Below, in pieces: positions 34,823 to 44,180 of a stretch of 64,000 bases of DNA (the first letter of the stretch is position 1; every line of letters starts with the position of its first letter). The translations under genes and the position numbers were made by a program. The DNA is from Novosphingobium sp. MD-1 (GTDB lineage Bacteria; Pseudomonadota; Alphaproteobacteria; Sphingomonadales; Sphingomonadaceae): assembly GCF_001014975.1 (NCBI RefSeq), contig NZ_BBXA01000030.1, forward strand, positions 389,501 to 453,500, read 5' to 3'. Below the pieces are notes generated by a model that was not told the DNA's origin, made no database searches, and was given only the letters and a program-made list of their open reading frames with translations.

Positions 34823-36043
34823 TCACGCCGCGTCCTCATTGAACGGGCGGGTGGTATCGTCACGCTTAGCAGCCGGCAGACCCAGCACGCGCTCTGCAAT
34901 CACGTTACGAAGGATCTCGTCTGTACCGCCAGCAATGCGCATCGCGGCGCCGAAACTCCACGATCTCTCAACGGCTTCCCAGCCATCGCCCAGCGCACTC
35001 CCGACCAGCGCTCCTTCCTGTCCGCGCAGGTCAAGCAGCAAATTGGCAATCAACTGCGCCTGGCTGGCTATCACGAGCTTGGTGATCGACTGCTCAGGTC
35101 CGGGTAGCTGGCCTCGGCCTAGGTTCGTCAAAGTCCGGTAGGTCAGCAGCTTGAGCCCGCGATCATTCAAGTACGCCTGGGCAATGATATCGCGAACGTG
35201 GGGATCATCGCTTGCACGCCCGGTTGATGTCTCGAGGCGTCTACTGATATCGATCAACGTCGATGAATCAATCAGACCGATGTTTGCACCGACATTGAGC
35301 CGCTCGAACATGAGCGTCGTCATCGCTCCTGCCCAACCGCCGCCCGGCACGGTCAAGCGAAACTCGTCAGGGATCATAACTCCGGATAGGAAAACTTCGT
35401 TGAATTCGACACCACCATCGAGCTGCCGGATCGGTCGCACCTCGACTCCGGGCGCACGCATGTCGATAATGAAGAGCGTCAGCCCGGCGTGCTTGGTTGC
35501 ACTGGAATCAGTCCTCGCCAGCAAGAGCCCATAGTCTGAGAACTGCGCTCCGGTGGTCCAGACCTTTTGGCCGTCTACAAGCCAGTTTTCTCCGGTTTTC
35601 ACCGCCTTCGTGCGCAAGGCTGCTAGGTCAGAGCCTGCAGCGGGTTCTGAGAATAGCTGACACCAGATCTCAGCACCGCTGATCGCGCGGGCGACGAACC
35701 GCTCTTTGACCTTATCGCTGCCAAGTGCGAGCAAGGTGGGCACGCACATTCCCAGTCCAATTTCGTAGACGCCAAATGGAACGTCGTATCGTTCTTCTTC
35801 CTGGCGGAAGATTATCTGCTGGGTGGTTGTCCCGCCGCCTCCACCATACTCGCGCGGAAGCGCGATAGCTGCGTAACCTGCGGCGGCCTTCTTGCTTTGC
35901 CATTCGCGGGCTGCCGCCACGAGTGTCGCGTCATCAGGCCAGGCAACTCGTCCTCGACCGCGCGTTACCGGTGCATGCGCGGCAAGCCACTCCCGCGCTT
36001 GAGCGCGGAACTGGGCATCGATGGGAGAATCGGCGAAGTCCAT
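34823..36043 (-). CDS. acyl-CoA dehydrogenase, larger subunit of probable heteromer
   Basis: This 406-residue protein has LPREYGGGGGTTTQQIIFRQ, then IWCQLFSEPAAGSDLAALRT (flavin-binding), the WTTGAQFSDYGLLLARTD strand and a C-terminal RIAGGTDEILRNVIAERVLG. This is an acyl-CoA dehydrogenase. The start at 36043 follows the other dehydrogenase gene by 11 bp; the longer frame to 36307 only reads over that gene. Adjacent unequal pairs like this are typical of alpha2-beta2 dehydrogenases (FadE28-FadE29 type) that act on steroid or other bulky, branched acyl-CoAs. Confidence 0.88.
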   Translation of the reverse strand: MDFADSPIDAQFRAQAREWLAAHAPVTRGRGRVAWPDDATLVAAAREWQSKKAAAGYAAIALPREYGGGGGTTTQQIIFRQEEERYDVPFGVYEIGLGMCVPTLLALGSDKVKERFVARAISGAEIWCQLFSEPAAGSDLAALRTKAVKTGENWLVDGQKVWTTGAQFSDYGLLLARTDSSATKHAGLTLFIIDMRAPGVEVRPIRQLDGGVEFNEVFLSGVMIPDEFRLTVPGGGWAGAMTTLMFERLNVGANIGLIDSSTLIDISRRLETSTGRASDDPHVRDIIAQAYLNDRGLKLLTYRTLTNLGRGQLPGPEQSITKLVIASQAQLIANLLLDLRGQEGALVGSALGDGWEAVERSWSFGAAMRIAGGTDEILRNVIAERVLGLPAAKRDDTTRPFNEDAA

Positions 36044-36054
36044 CTGCTGGCCTT

Positions 36055-37110
36055 TCAATGCTTCGTGGTCTCGCCGGCGATCAGCCTGGCGGCCAAACGC
36101 GAACGCCACTCGACGGCTGGTCCGTAGCAGGCCGCCAGCGCTCGGGCTCGACGGTAGAATAGGTGCGAGTCTGACTCGAAAGTGAAGCCGTAGCCGCCAT
36201 GAACCTGCAGCGTTTCCTGTGCGGCAAATAGATAGGCTTCGGTGGCAGAGGCACGAGCCGCGGCAGCGGCAAGCGGTAAATCGACTGCTCCGGTGCCGAG
36301 CGACCACGCAGCATACATCGCATGCGCACGTGCGATTTCAATCTTGGTCCAGATGTCGGCCAACTTGTGCTTGATGGCCTGATACGAACCAATGGTTTGC
36401 CCAAATGCGCGGCGTTCGCGCGAATAATCAATTGCGCCATTGAGAGCCCTAGAAGCTCCGCCAATCTGTTCGAAGGCAACACAGACAACTGCATGATTGA
36501 GCGCGAGATCCGCATCGTCGCCAGTCATTCGGGTGGCTGGAGTATTGCGGAATGTAATACGGCAGAGCTGACGACCCGGGTCCCGGCTTTCTAGCGCCTC
36601 CTGTTCGACAGCATTTTCAGCCATGTCGACAAGCCACAGCTGATTGTTGGCTCGGACAATGGCTACTGATGCACCAGTTCCGCCCGAAACAGGTGAAATA
36701 ACGCCCGTAATGTGATCGTCCTCGACAGCAAGGGCACTATCTGTCGCAACACAGGCTGTCGCTGAACCGCTGGCCAATGCTGGCAGCCAGCGATCCTGTT
36801 GCTCAGGCGACCCGCACGATTGGATCAACGGGGTGGCATGATACAATGATGCGGTAGGTATTGCGGCCACCGACCATCCAATTGCTTCTGCAGCCAGGCA
36901 AACCGGGAGAGGCCCGAGGCCATTACCACCGAAATCAGTAGATATGCCGCTGGCCAGGATCCCCATCTCACCGAGCAGTTCCCAGGCCGTCACATTGATC
37001 TGACCAGTATCGACAGTCTTCCGTGCTGCCTCCAGCGGTGCAGCTTCTTCGAGAGCGCGCCGCAACTGGTCAGCAAGGAGCCGGTAATCTTCGGAAAAAT
37101 CGAACTCCAC
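36055..37110 (-). CDS. acyl-CoA dehydrogenase, smaller subunit of probable heteromer
   Basis: This 351-residue protein has LLGEMGILASGISTDFGGNG, then YSRERRAFGQTIGSYQAIKH and ETLQVHGGYGFTFESDSHLF, all acyl-CoA dehydrogenase features. The central flavin segment is degenerate compared with its partner, which fits a heteromer with shared cofactor sites. It is the first gene of its operon and has a TetR-type operator 65-85 bp upstream. The pair would insert the 2,3-double bond into the activated side chain. Confidence 0.86.
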   Translation of the reverse strand: MEFDFSEDYRLLADQLRRALEEAAPLEAARKTVDTGQINVTAWELLGEMGILASGISTDFGGNGLGPLPVCLAAEAIGWSVAAIPTASLYHATPLIQSCGSPEQQDRWLPALASGSATACVATDSALAVEDDHITGVISPVSGGTGASVAIVRANNQLWLVDMAENAVEQEALESRDPGRQLCRITFRNTPATRMTGDDADLALNHAVVCVAFEQIGGASRALNGAIDYSRERRAFGQTIGSYQAIKHKLADIWTKIEIARAHAMYAAWSLGTGAVDLPLAAAAARASATEAYLFAAQETLQVHGGYGFTFESDSHLFYRRARALAACYGPAVEWRSRLAARLIAGETTKH

Positions 37111-37173
37111 CTAGTTGTCCTCACTGCACTAAAGCGCTGAAGCGATATCCTTCGCCCTGAGTCGGACTATCCC

Positions 37174-37196
37174 ATTAATCGAACGGTCGGTCAATG
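37174..37196. promoter_or_regulatory. TetR-type operator, site 3 (acyl-CoA dehydrogenase operon)
   Basis: ATTAATCGAACGGTCGGTCA, then AT, matches the palindrome at most positions (core CGAACGGTCG). It lies upstream of the acyl-CoA dehydrogenase pair. Confidence 0.62.
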
Positions 37197-37354
37197 GATG
37201 ATCTGTCATCCGCCTTGCTCGCAGGCGAGGCGTTCAGGGGTGGGCATGGATTGGCAGAGACCAACCATGACGTTCCAACGGGAGAGATGCCCGGCTTGCC
37301 AAAACTGATCGGCTGAGTTCACCGCGCACGATCGAAGAGCACTAAGGGCGGGAC

Positions 37355-38818
37355 TTACTTGAGGCTCTTCTGTTGCCCTTTTAGAACGCAACCTGGGCGC
37401 AGACCTGTAGCCGCCCCGTCGTGATAGACGGGCAATCCGCTGACATAGACGCTCTCAACCCCTCTGCTTGGTTGGACCGGGTTTTCGAAGTCGGCTGCGT
37501 CGGCAACTGTAGCTGGATCAAGCACAACCAGATCAGCCACCGCGCCAGCTGCAATCACGCCGCGACCAGCCAAACGGAACCGCCGCGCTGGCAAACTTGT
37601 CATCCGGCGGATCGCTTCCTCGAAGGGGAACAGACCTTGATCACGCACGTAACGTCCCAGAACGCGAGTGAACGTGCCCCACAGACGGGGGTGAGGACGA
37701 ATGCTGGTAGTCGTCCCGTCCGAGCCAATCATCGCGTCAGGAGAAGCAAGGATGTGGCGTAGATCATTTTCGTCCATGCAGTAGTAGACCGCGCCGCCGG
37801 GTGCTAGCGCAGTAAGTGCCGCCTCGCCGCTCAAACCTAACTCGGCAGCGACCTCATCAAGTTCTCGGCCCGCAGTGTCAGGCTTGACTGCGCTCCAGGT
37901 GATCACAACGCGCTTCGACAGGCGATAGAGGTCCAGGTTGAATGAGCTGGCAGCAGCAACGTAAGGGTATACATCGAACCCGACCTCCTGCCGAGTGGAA
38001 GCCTCGACAATCCTGCGCAGCGTTTCAGGCGCGCGGCCGAAATTGGCCTCGCCCATGAGCTTGTGATGCGAAATGATCAACGGCATGCCCGCCCGTTCGG
38101 CGATCAGCAGTGCCTCATCGATTGCAGCATCGATGGCATCAGCCTCATCGCGCAAGTGGGTCGCGAAGATCCCGCCGTACTCGGCGACGACCTCGGCAAT
38201 TGCCATTACCTCGTCCATGGGCGCAGCTCTTGCGGGAGGATAGAAGAGCCCTGAGGACATACCAATCGCTCCGGCGGCCATAGCCTCAGCGGCCAACGAG
38301 CGCATCGCCATGCGCTCACTTGCGGTTGCTGGACGATCAAGCCTGTCCATCGCCGCGGCGCGAAGGGTAGTATGACCGACAAGCGCAGCGACGTTGACCG
38401 CGGGCGGTGCAGCTTCCAGCGTGTCGATGTAGTCGCGAAAACGGGCAAAGCGGAAGTCGGCCTTGGCGGCGACTTCTGCGAAAGGGGCAGGGAGGTCTCC
38501 GGAGGCGACGAAGGGGGCGAGGCTCACGCCGCAATTTCCAACGACAACCGTGGTTACCCCCTGACTGACCCGGGGCAGCGCCGAAGGGTCGGCGAACACG
38601 AAGTGATCGTCATGGGTATGTACGTCGATGAAGCCAGGACAAAGCGCTTGGCCTGTTATGTCGATCGTCTCGCGTGAACGCCATCGAGAAAGATCTCCGG
38701 TTGCGACAATAGTCCCGTCTTCGACAGCCACATCCTGGATCACGCCAGGCGTTCCGGTGCCGTCGATTACAAGCCCGCCGCGGAACAGCAAGTTGCACTG
38801 TGGTGAACGCATCATCAC
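37355..38818 (-). CDS. N-acyl-D-amino-acid deacylase (D-aminoacylase)
   Basis: This 487-residue amidohydrolase has the metal motif FIDVHTHDDHFVF near residue 63, the metal-ligand cysteine region VVVGNCGVSLAPF, ATHLRDEAD near 217, and MIGSDGTTTSIRPHPRLWGT near 375. This is the D-aminoacylase family, which removes acyl groups from N-acyl-D-amino acids. In linear microcystin Adda acylates D-Glu, so it could split this kind of bond or trim later N-acyl-D products (inference). It overlaps the dipeptidase stop, so the two are cotranscribed. Start codons at 38818 (GTG), 38815 and 38812 are all possible. Confidence 0.9.
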   Translation of the reverse strand: MMMRSPQCNLLFRGGLVIDGTGTPGVIQDVAVEDGTIVATGDLSRWRSRETIDITGQALCPGFIDVHTHDDHFVFADPSALPRVSQGVTTVVVGNCGVSLAPFVASGDLPAPFAEVAAKADFRFARFRDYIDTLEAAPPAVNVAALVGHTTLRAAAMDRLDRPATASERMAMRSLAAEAMAAGAIGMSSGLFYPPARAAPMDEVMAIAEVVAEYGGIFATHLRDEADAIDAAIDEALLIAERAGMPLIISHHKLMGEANFGRAPETLRRIVEASTRQEVGFDVYPYVAAASSFNLDLYRLSKRVVITWSAVKPDTAGRELDEVAAELGLSGEAALTALAPGGAVYYCMDENDLRHILASPDAMIGSDGTTTSIRPHPRLWGTFTRVLGRYVRDQGLFPFEEAIRRMTSLPARRFRLAGRGVIAAGAVADLVVLDPATVADAADFENPVQPSRGVESVYVSGLPVYHDGAATGLRPGCVLKGQQKSLK

Positions 38819-40029
38819 ATTCCAGCGACAGCAGAAGGCTCGGCCCGGGCCTGGGCCTCGCGCAGAACGCGCAGTACGTTTCCTCCCCAGAACTTTCGGA
38901 GGTCTTCTGCCGTGAAGCCGGCCGCCAGCAAGCGCTGGCTGATCTTTGGATAGTCGCTTGCTTCATCGAAGCCATCGATGCCGCCGCCGCCATCGAAATC
39001 ACCCGATAATCCGACATGATCGATACCGACTAGCGCGACAGCGTGCCGAATCTGAGCGACCAGGTGGTCCAGATCGGCGCGCGGTGCCGGATTTTCACGT
39101 TCGATCTTGAGCACAGTGGCGCGCTGCGCGCGAAGCTCGGCGATGGTTGCGGCCGGTTGCCCGAGCAAAGTGCGGGCCGGTGCGCGTCCCGGACTGTTGG
39201 GCACGCCGAGATGGCTCGACACGGCATTGATTTGAATGACACCGCGCTTCGCAGCAAGCGCACGAAGCCTCGTGTCGTCGATGTTTCGAGGATTGTCAGC
39301 AAGGCTCTTGAGACTGCTGTGGGACAAGATGATCGGTGCGTTAGACAGGGCAAGAATATCGTCCAATGCTTCCGGCGATGCATGCGAAGCGTCAATCAGG
39401 ATGCCGAGTCGATTGGCCTCTGCTACCCACTGGCGCCCAAGCGGAGAAAGGCCATGCCATTCTGGCCCATTGTCGGGATTTGAGCTGTCCGCCAGATCAT
39501 TGTTGCCGACGTGGACCGGGCCCATCATCGTTACACCGAGCGCACGGAAGGTGCGCATCAACGACAAATCCTGGCCGATTGGATAACTGTTCTCCATACT
39601 CATGAAGACGGCCCGCTTGCCCGATTTGACGATCTTCTCGGCGTCGTCTGCCCGTGTTGCAAGTTGAAAGGCCTCATGGTGTCGCGCGACCATGTCCCGA
39701 ATTTCAATGGTGCGCATCAATGCTTCATCGCGCGCCACGGTGTAACCTGTCGGGGTTCTCGGGCCTTGCTCGGTGAAGACGACGAAGAAGCCACCATCAA
39801 GCCCGCCATCTCGCATGCGCGGGAGGTCAACCTGTGTTCCGTCTACCGAAAGCGAGTGGCGATCCATAATCGACCAGCCGACAACGTGCAGCAATGCAGG
39901 TGTGTCGATATGAGTATCGAGCACGATTGCGTCGCGGTGTGCCGACGGCATCGGGGCTCCATTGCGAGCAAATACGACAGAGGATGCCACCAGCGCAGCT
40001 GCGCCTAGGATGATTGCACGCTTTCGCAT
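38815..40029 (-). CDS. M19 membrane (renal-type) dipeptidase
   Basis: This 404-residue protein has a signal peptide (MRKRAIILGAAALVASSVVF), the metal motif IVLDTHIDTPAL, GVTMMGPVHVGNNDLADSS, ILIDASHASPEALDDIL then APIILSHSSLKSL, and DHVGLSGDFDGGGGIDGFDE near the end. These are the zinc ligands and the active site of the M19 family. It is exported and should cleave dipeptides, often with D-residues at the C-terminal side. The start at 40029 has AGAGAGGGA upstream. It is divergent from mlrB, with a TetR-type operator between them. Confidence 0.92.
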   Translation of the reverse strand: MRKRAIILGAAALVASSVVFARNGAPMPSAHRDAIVLDTHIDTPALLHVVGWSIMDRHSLSVDGTQVDLPRMRDGGLDGGFFVVFTEQGPRTPTGYTVARDEALMRTIEIRDMVARHHEAFQLATRADDAEKIVKSGKRAVFMSMENSYPIGQDLSLMRTFRALGVTMMGPVHVGNNDLADSSNPDNGPEWHGLSPLGRQWVAEANRLGILIDASHASPEALDDILALSNAPIILSHSSLKSLADNPRNIDDTRLRALAAKRGVIQINAVSSHLGVPNSPGRAPARTLLGQPAATIAELRAQRATVLKIERENPAPRADLDHLVAQIRHAVALVGIDHVGLSGDFDGGGGIDGFDEASDYPKISQRLLAAGFTAEDLRKFWGGNVLRVLREAQARAEPSAVAGM

Positions 40030-40049
40030 CAGGAAATCCCTCTCTTTGA

Positions 40050-40067
40050 TTGACCGACCGGGCGGAA
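40050..40067. promoter_or_regulatory. TetR-type operator, site 4 (dipeptidase / mlrB divergent promoter)
   Basis: TTGACCGACCGGGCGGAA matches the left half and core of the palindrome. It lies 21 bp before the dipeptidase start and 77 bp before mlrB. Confidence 0.6.
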
Positions 40068-40143
40068 TATGAAACATCGCTTTGCCATCAAATGCGCTGG
40101 AAATCCAGCGGTTCGATTGGCTGAATGAGCGAGGCAAGATCTT

Positions 40144-41769
40144 ATGACTGCAACAAAGCTTTTCCTGGCGCTGACAGCCGCAATCCCAATGGCGACTTCC
40201 CATGTCGATCCGAAGGAGCTCGATGCGGTATTTGCTGATATCCGGCCGGATCAACCGGGCTGCGCCTATGCTGTGGATCTGCGCGGCAAGGTTCTCTATC
40301 AGGGCGGCTTTGGACTTGCTGATCTAGCCACCCGCGAGCCGATCACACCCGCAACACGCTTCGAACTGGCGTCAACATCGAAGCAGTTCACGGCCGCTCT
40401 TATCCTGATCTTGGCACAGGAACGCCAACTTAAATTGGCGGCATCTATCCGCACCTATCTGCCTGACCTCCCTAAGGTCTACGATCCGGTTACGGTCGCG
40501 GACTTGTTGCACCACACCAGTGGCATTCGCGAGTATTTCGATGCATTCAGGGCACGCGGAGACGATGAGAGCAAACCCCATTCCCGCGAGGAAGTGCTGG
40601 CCTTCGTCAAGGCGCAACGCGGACTCGACGGCCCACCTGGCCGTCGTTTTTCCTACGTTAACACCAATTACTTCCTGCTCGCAGAAATCGTGGAACGCCT
40701 AACCGGAAAGTCATTTCCGGATGCTGCGCGGGAACGGCTCTTCAAGCCGGCGGGCATGACGGAAACTCGCGCAACGCTTGATACGACCAGTCTCATTGCA
40801 GGTGACGCGCGCGGCTATCAAATCGACAAGAACGGTAGCTTTGTCTCCGCAGCCTGGGCCTGGCAAGGCTATGGCGACCGCGGCGTGCGGACTACTGTTG
40901 GCGATCTTGCTCTTTGGCATGGTGCATCGCTCGCGGCGACAACCGGCGGTCAGGCGCTCGAAGTGGCGCGCCTCGCGAACGGGAAACTGCATTCTGGCAG
41001 ACCTGTCGATTATGCCGGTGGGTTGTTCGTGGATGATCGGCAAAGCGAGCGTGTTGTGTCGCATTCGGGCTTGGTTGTGGGCAATCGCGCCATGGACGTA
41101 CTTTATCCGGAGAGCGGGATTGGTATCAGCGTGATGTGTAATCGCGACGATATCTCGCCAGCTGAGCGTGCGCGCAAAATTGCTTTGCTCGTGAAGCCCG
41201 GGGCGCCCGATCCAGCTTTTGACCGCGCAATTGATCCTGCCGAAATGAAACGCCTGGGAAAAGTTGGCGACCTGCGCTCCGCGCCTGATGGCTATTATCG
41301 CGATCCCTTGTATGGACAGTATCTCATCGTCGCTCACCGTGACGGTGAGCCGATTGTCAGCTACAATATGCGAGCTGAGAAAGTGACGCGCCGCCAGGAC
41401 GGCATCTACCGCGCGCGCCGAGGTGTTCTGCTGAGCTATGCAGTCATACAGAGTGGAATCAAGCGCGTCGTTCAGTGGACTGAGAGTGGACCAATACCGT
41501 ACCAATATGTTGGAACTGGCGCACCTGAAACCAAATTGTTTTGGCCCGGACAATATCGCAGCGATGAGCTTGGTATTACCGTAACCCTGTCACGGGATCA
41601 GAAGGGATGGTTGCTCGATACTCCGGCAGGTGCGGTGCCGTTAGCTGCTGCGATGGCAGATGACCTTGTGGGCCCGAACGCCGCATTTTCATTACATGCT
41701 GTTGGTCCTGAAATCTTTACATTTCACACCGTCAATCTGAACGGGATAGTGTTCAGGCGGCTTCGATAA
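40144..41769 (+). CDS. mlrB: MlrB, linear-microcystin serine hydrolase (class C beta-lactamase fold)
   Basis: This 541-residue protein has a hydrophobic N-terminus like a signal peptide, the S-x-x-K motif in ELASTSKQFTAAL (Ser77, Lys80), and the Y-x-N motif in FSYVNTNYFLL (Tyr171, Asn173). It is a penicillin-recognising serine peptidase. MlrB cleaves linearised microcystin to the tetrapeptide Adda-Glu-Mdha-Ala. Position and orientation (convergent with mlrD) are as in the classical mlr cluster. As I recall, a shorter MlrB of about 402 residues was first described; this is the full-length form. Its 3' end overlaps mlrD by 17 bp. Confidence 0.94.
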   Translation: MTATKLFLALTAAIPMATSHVDPKELDAVFADIRPDQPGCAYAVDLRGKVLYQGGFGLADLATREPITPATRFELASTSKQFTAALILILAQERQLKLAASIRTYLPDLPKVYDPVTVADLLHHTSGIREYFDAFRARGDDESKPHSREEVLAFVKAQRGLDGPPGRRFSYVNTNYFLLAEIVERLTGKSFPDAARERLFKPAGMTETRATLDTTSLIAGDARGYQIDKNGSFVSAAWAWQGYGDRGVRTTVGDLALWHGASLAATTGGQALEVARLANGKLHSGRPVDYAGGLFVDDRQSERVVSHSGLVVGNRAMDVLYPESGIGISVMCNRDDISPAERARKIALLVKPGAPDPAFDRAIDPAEMKRLGKVGDLRSAPDGYYRDPLYGQYLIVAHRDGEPIVSYNMRAEKVTRRQDGIYRARRGVLLSYAVIQSGIKRVVQWTESGPIPYQYVGTGAPETKLFWPGQYRSDELGITVTLSRDQKGWLLDTPAGAVPLAAAMADDLVGPNAAFSLHAVGPEIFTFHTVNLNGIVFRRLR

Positions 41770-43033
41770 TTCGACGGGAGCGCCTGCCTATCGCGACGAA
41801 GATCGTTGCTGCTAGCAGAGGAAATACTGCGCAAAGCAGGAAGAAGTTACCATATCCGAGCGCAGGTTCGGCGCGGCCCATCAATCCAGCAAGAAAATTG
41901 CCAGCCGCACGCGCACTGTACCAGAACGCGATGGTGATTGCACCTCGTCCTGCGGGCGCCAGGCGCGCAAACAGACTGAGTCCAACCGGAAGCACCCACA
42001 ACTCGCCAAAGGTTACCATCAAGAAGAATGCTGCAAGAACAGGCCAGGAAATCTCACCAGGTTGCCCTAGCTTGATGATCAGTGCGAGCCCAACAAAGGC
42101 CGCGGCCATGATGCAGCTACCAATGGCCATTCTGAAGTAGTCGTTCTGCGCGCCACCTCTCGCGGCGGCCTTACGCCAGCCCCAGACGAGCAGAGGGGTG
42201 AACAGAATGACTCCCAGGGGATTGAGCGACTGAAACCAGGTATAGGGGATGGTGATATCTGCCCCCAACGAACGATCGACCTGGCTGGCGGCGAAAAGCG
42301 CGACAGTGTTGCCGAGCTGCTCGTAAGCGACCCGCAAGACGATGACTGCTGCGAGGACACCTGCCAGAAGCGGGATGACGGACAGGCTCGTAGCCGCGAC
42401 CGGCGCTTCGTCGACCGGATGGGACGCTGCTGCAGGTCGGTCTGGCGGCAGCAGATGGCGTCCGGCGAGAAAGATAACAATGGCAGCCGCAAGCCCGCTA
42501 GCGGAAGCGAGGAAGCTGTAGCGCCAGCCGAAATTCTCTCCAAGCGTGCCGCAGATCAGCGGTGCCAGCAGCGCACCAGCGCTCACTGCGAGATAGTAGA
42601 AGCTGAAACTGCGCTGGCGATCGGGGGCGTTCGGCGAAAAAAGTGCACCCAGAGTAGCGGGCAGAGTGGGAAGAAACAGGCCATTGCCAATGACAATTGC
42701 GGCGAGGCAACCCGTGACGTTCGCGCCAATCACAAGGCCGATGTAACCGGCCATCTTCAGCAATGCGCCACCGACAATTGCCGCAGATCGGCCAATAAAC
42801 CTATCGGCGATCCACCCTCCCAGGATTGGCGTTACATAGGCTACGCCGAGGAACGTCCCATAGATAAGTGAGGCGTCCTCGGTCGAATAGCCCAGGTCTT
42901 GCGTAAGGTAGTAGACCAGTACGGTTCTGAGCCCGACATAGGAGAAGGCCTCCCACATTTCCGTCGCAGCCAGCAGCAATACCGCTGGGTGATCCCGAAA
43001 CGTTTTCGGAAGCCACCGGGACATGACGCTCAC
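41753..43033 (-). CDS. mlrD: MlrD, POT/PepT-type oligopeptide transporter of the mlr cluster
   Basis: This 426-residue protein has about 12 hydrophobic helices and the POT-family start LLLAATEMWEAFSYVGLRTV, followed by the YVTPILGGWIADRFIGR loop. It is a proton-coupled oligopeptide carrier in the inner membrane. In mlr clusters this gene sits directly after mlrA on the same strand, as here (four-base overlap), and is thought to move microcystin or its products. Direct transport has not been firmly shown for the family as far as I know. Confidence 0.93.
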   Translation of the reverse strand: MSVMSRWLPKTFRDHPAVLLLAATEMWEAFSYVGLRTVLVYYLTQDLGYSTEDASLIYGTFLGVAYVTPILGGWIADRFIGRSAAIVGGALLKMAGYIGLVIGANVTGCLAAIVIGNGLFLPTLPATLGALFSPNAPDRQRSFSFYYLAVSAGALLAPLICGTLGENFGWRYSFLASASGLAAAIVIFLAGRHLLPPDRPAAASHPVDEAPVAATSLSVIPLLAGVLAAVIVLRVAYEQLGNTVALFAASQVDRSLGADITIPYTWFQSLNPLGVILFTPLLVWGWRKAAARGGAQNDYFRMAIGSCIMAAAFVGLALIIKLGQPGEISWPVLAAFFLMVTFGELWVLPVGLSLFARLAPAGRGAITIAFWYSARAAGNFLAGLMGRAEPALGYGNFFLLCAVFPLLAATIFVAIGRRSRRIIEAA

Positions 43034-44040
43034 GCGTTCGAGCCGGACTTGTCACCCACTCCGCCCGGAAGCTTTGGCGGCACGTTGCCCCAGGCCAAAC
43101 GCGCATTGTCAGGAGATGCGGCACCAAGGCTCCTCCCACAAATCAGGACGAGTCCAATGGCCACGGCAAATTCGATGAGATCCCATGGGCGCCACCCGAT
43201 GCCTGCGACCGTTGGGGCCCATTCGGCAGTGACGTTTACTCCCAGCTCGTTATGGATGGCGTGAGTGAGCACGCCCCCCCACATTGATCCACCGAGCTTG
43301 TTGCATACGAAGACAGCGATGATGGTGCTCGCAATGAACCCAGGAGCGATGACGAGTTGTTTGACAATAACGCTCCAGGCCGCGCCAGGGGCGCCGGAGA
43401 ACAGTGTTGGCAGGTCGCGTGGCAAATGCCAGGCCCACCACATGATGCCGAGGATCACCGCTGCGGTAAGGGGGTCAAACTTCTTGAGGAGCTGCGGCAG
43501 CGCAAAGCCGCGCCAGCCCAGTTCTTCCAGCAGCGGGCCAGGGCTGAGTAGCAGCGATGCTGCCAGCATCACATAAATGGCGACCGGATCTGACCCATAG
43601 CGCAGGAAGGTACGATCAAGCGTACCAGGCGGAGCGTAGAGGTATGTCTGAACCCACATGATTCCTGTGAGCGCGAAGAATGCAAGGAAACACACGGCTA
43701 TGACAGTAACGCCCTGACGCCAGGAAACAGGCGACCGCCACGGGGCGCAGCGGCTGAGCAGTTCACGAAATCCTGCTTGCCCATAGCCGATCCCGGTTGC
43801 GATCAGGGCCGCGAACATTGGGGCGGCCGGAAACAGTAAGAGCGTATAGGCTCCCGGATACTCGAACGTAGACCTGACAGCGGTAATAATGTTGAGGTGA
43901 GCGTGCGTCTCCTGCAGCATCTTGAACATCGGGTCGAGCGGCGTCGGGCTCATCGCGCGTAGCGCATGGGCCGCGAGAGCGATCAGTATCGCCAACACAT
44001 AGAAGCACAGCAAAGGCCGCTGTCGGACAAACTCCCGCAT
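43030..44040 (-). CDS. mlrA: MlrA, microcystinase (CPBP/ABI glutamic-type intramembrane protease)
   Basis: This 336-residue membrane protein has the length known for MlrA and all its active-site features: the E-E-x-x-x-R motif in LLEELGWRGFALP (Glu172, Glu173), the histidine in WWAWHLPRD (His205), and HAIHNE (His260, Asn264, Glu265). MlrA opens cyclic microcystin and nodularin at the Adda-Arg bond, the step that removes most toxicity. The first 30 residues are hydrophobic and target the inner membrane. It is divergent from mlrC with 140 bp between starts, which carry a TetR-type operator. I recognise the sequence as very close to known MlrA proteins. Confidence 0.97.
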   Translation of the reverse strand: MREFVRQRPLLCFYVLAILIALAAHALRAMSPTPLDPMFKMLQETHAHLNIITAVRSTFEYPGAYTLLLFPAAPMFAALIATGIGYGQAGFRELLSRCAPWRSPVSWRQGVTVIAVCFLAFFALTGIMWVQTYLYAPPGTLDRTFLRYGSDPVAIYVMLAASLLLSPGPLLEELGWRGFALPQLLKKFDPLTAAVILGIMWWAWHLPRDLPTLFSGAPGAAWSVIVKQLVIAPGFIASTIIAVFVCNKLGGSMWGGVLTHAIHNELGVNVTAEWAPTVAGIGWRPWDLIEFAVAIGLVLICGRSLGAASPDNARLAWGNVPPKLPGGVGDKSGSNA

Positions 44041-44102
44041 GGTTCAATTCTCCCGTTCTGTCAGCAGAACATTTCAGATAGGCCCAGGATGGTCAACAAG
44101 AA

Positions 44103-44122
44103 TTGACTGTCCGTTCGGTTGA
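44103..44122. promoter_or_regulatory. TetR-type operator, site 5 (mlrA / mlrC divergent promoter)
   Basis: TTGACTGTCCGTTCGGTTGA agrees with the consensus TTGACCGACCGGTCGGTCAA at about 15 of 20 positions, including both outer arms. It is 63 bp before mlrA and 59 bp before mlrC. It is the weakest of the set but stands at the key promoter. Confidence 0.52.
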
Positions 44123-44180
44123 TTTATGGGGTGAAGATGCAGCAGCTGGTGCAAACAACAGCAAACCGAAGACTCGTGTT

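Noticed and set aside
34479..34899. Two overlapping minus-strand frames between the SDR and the acyl-CoA dehydrogenase
   Set aside because: They overlap in different frames, show no family features, and one runs into the dehydrogenase 3' end.
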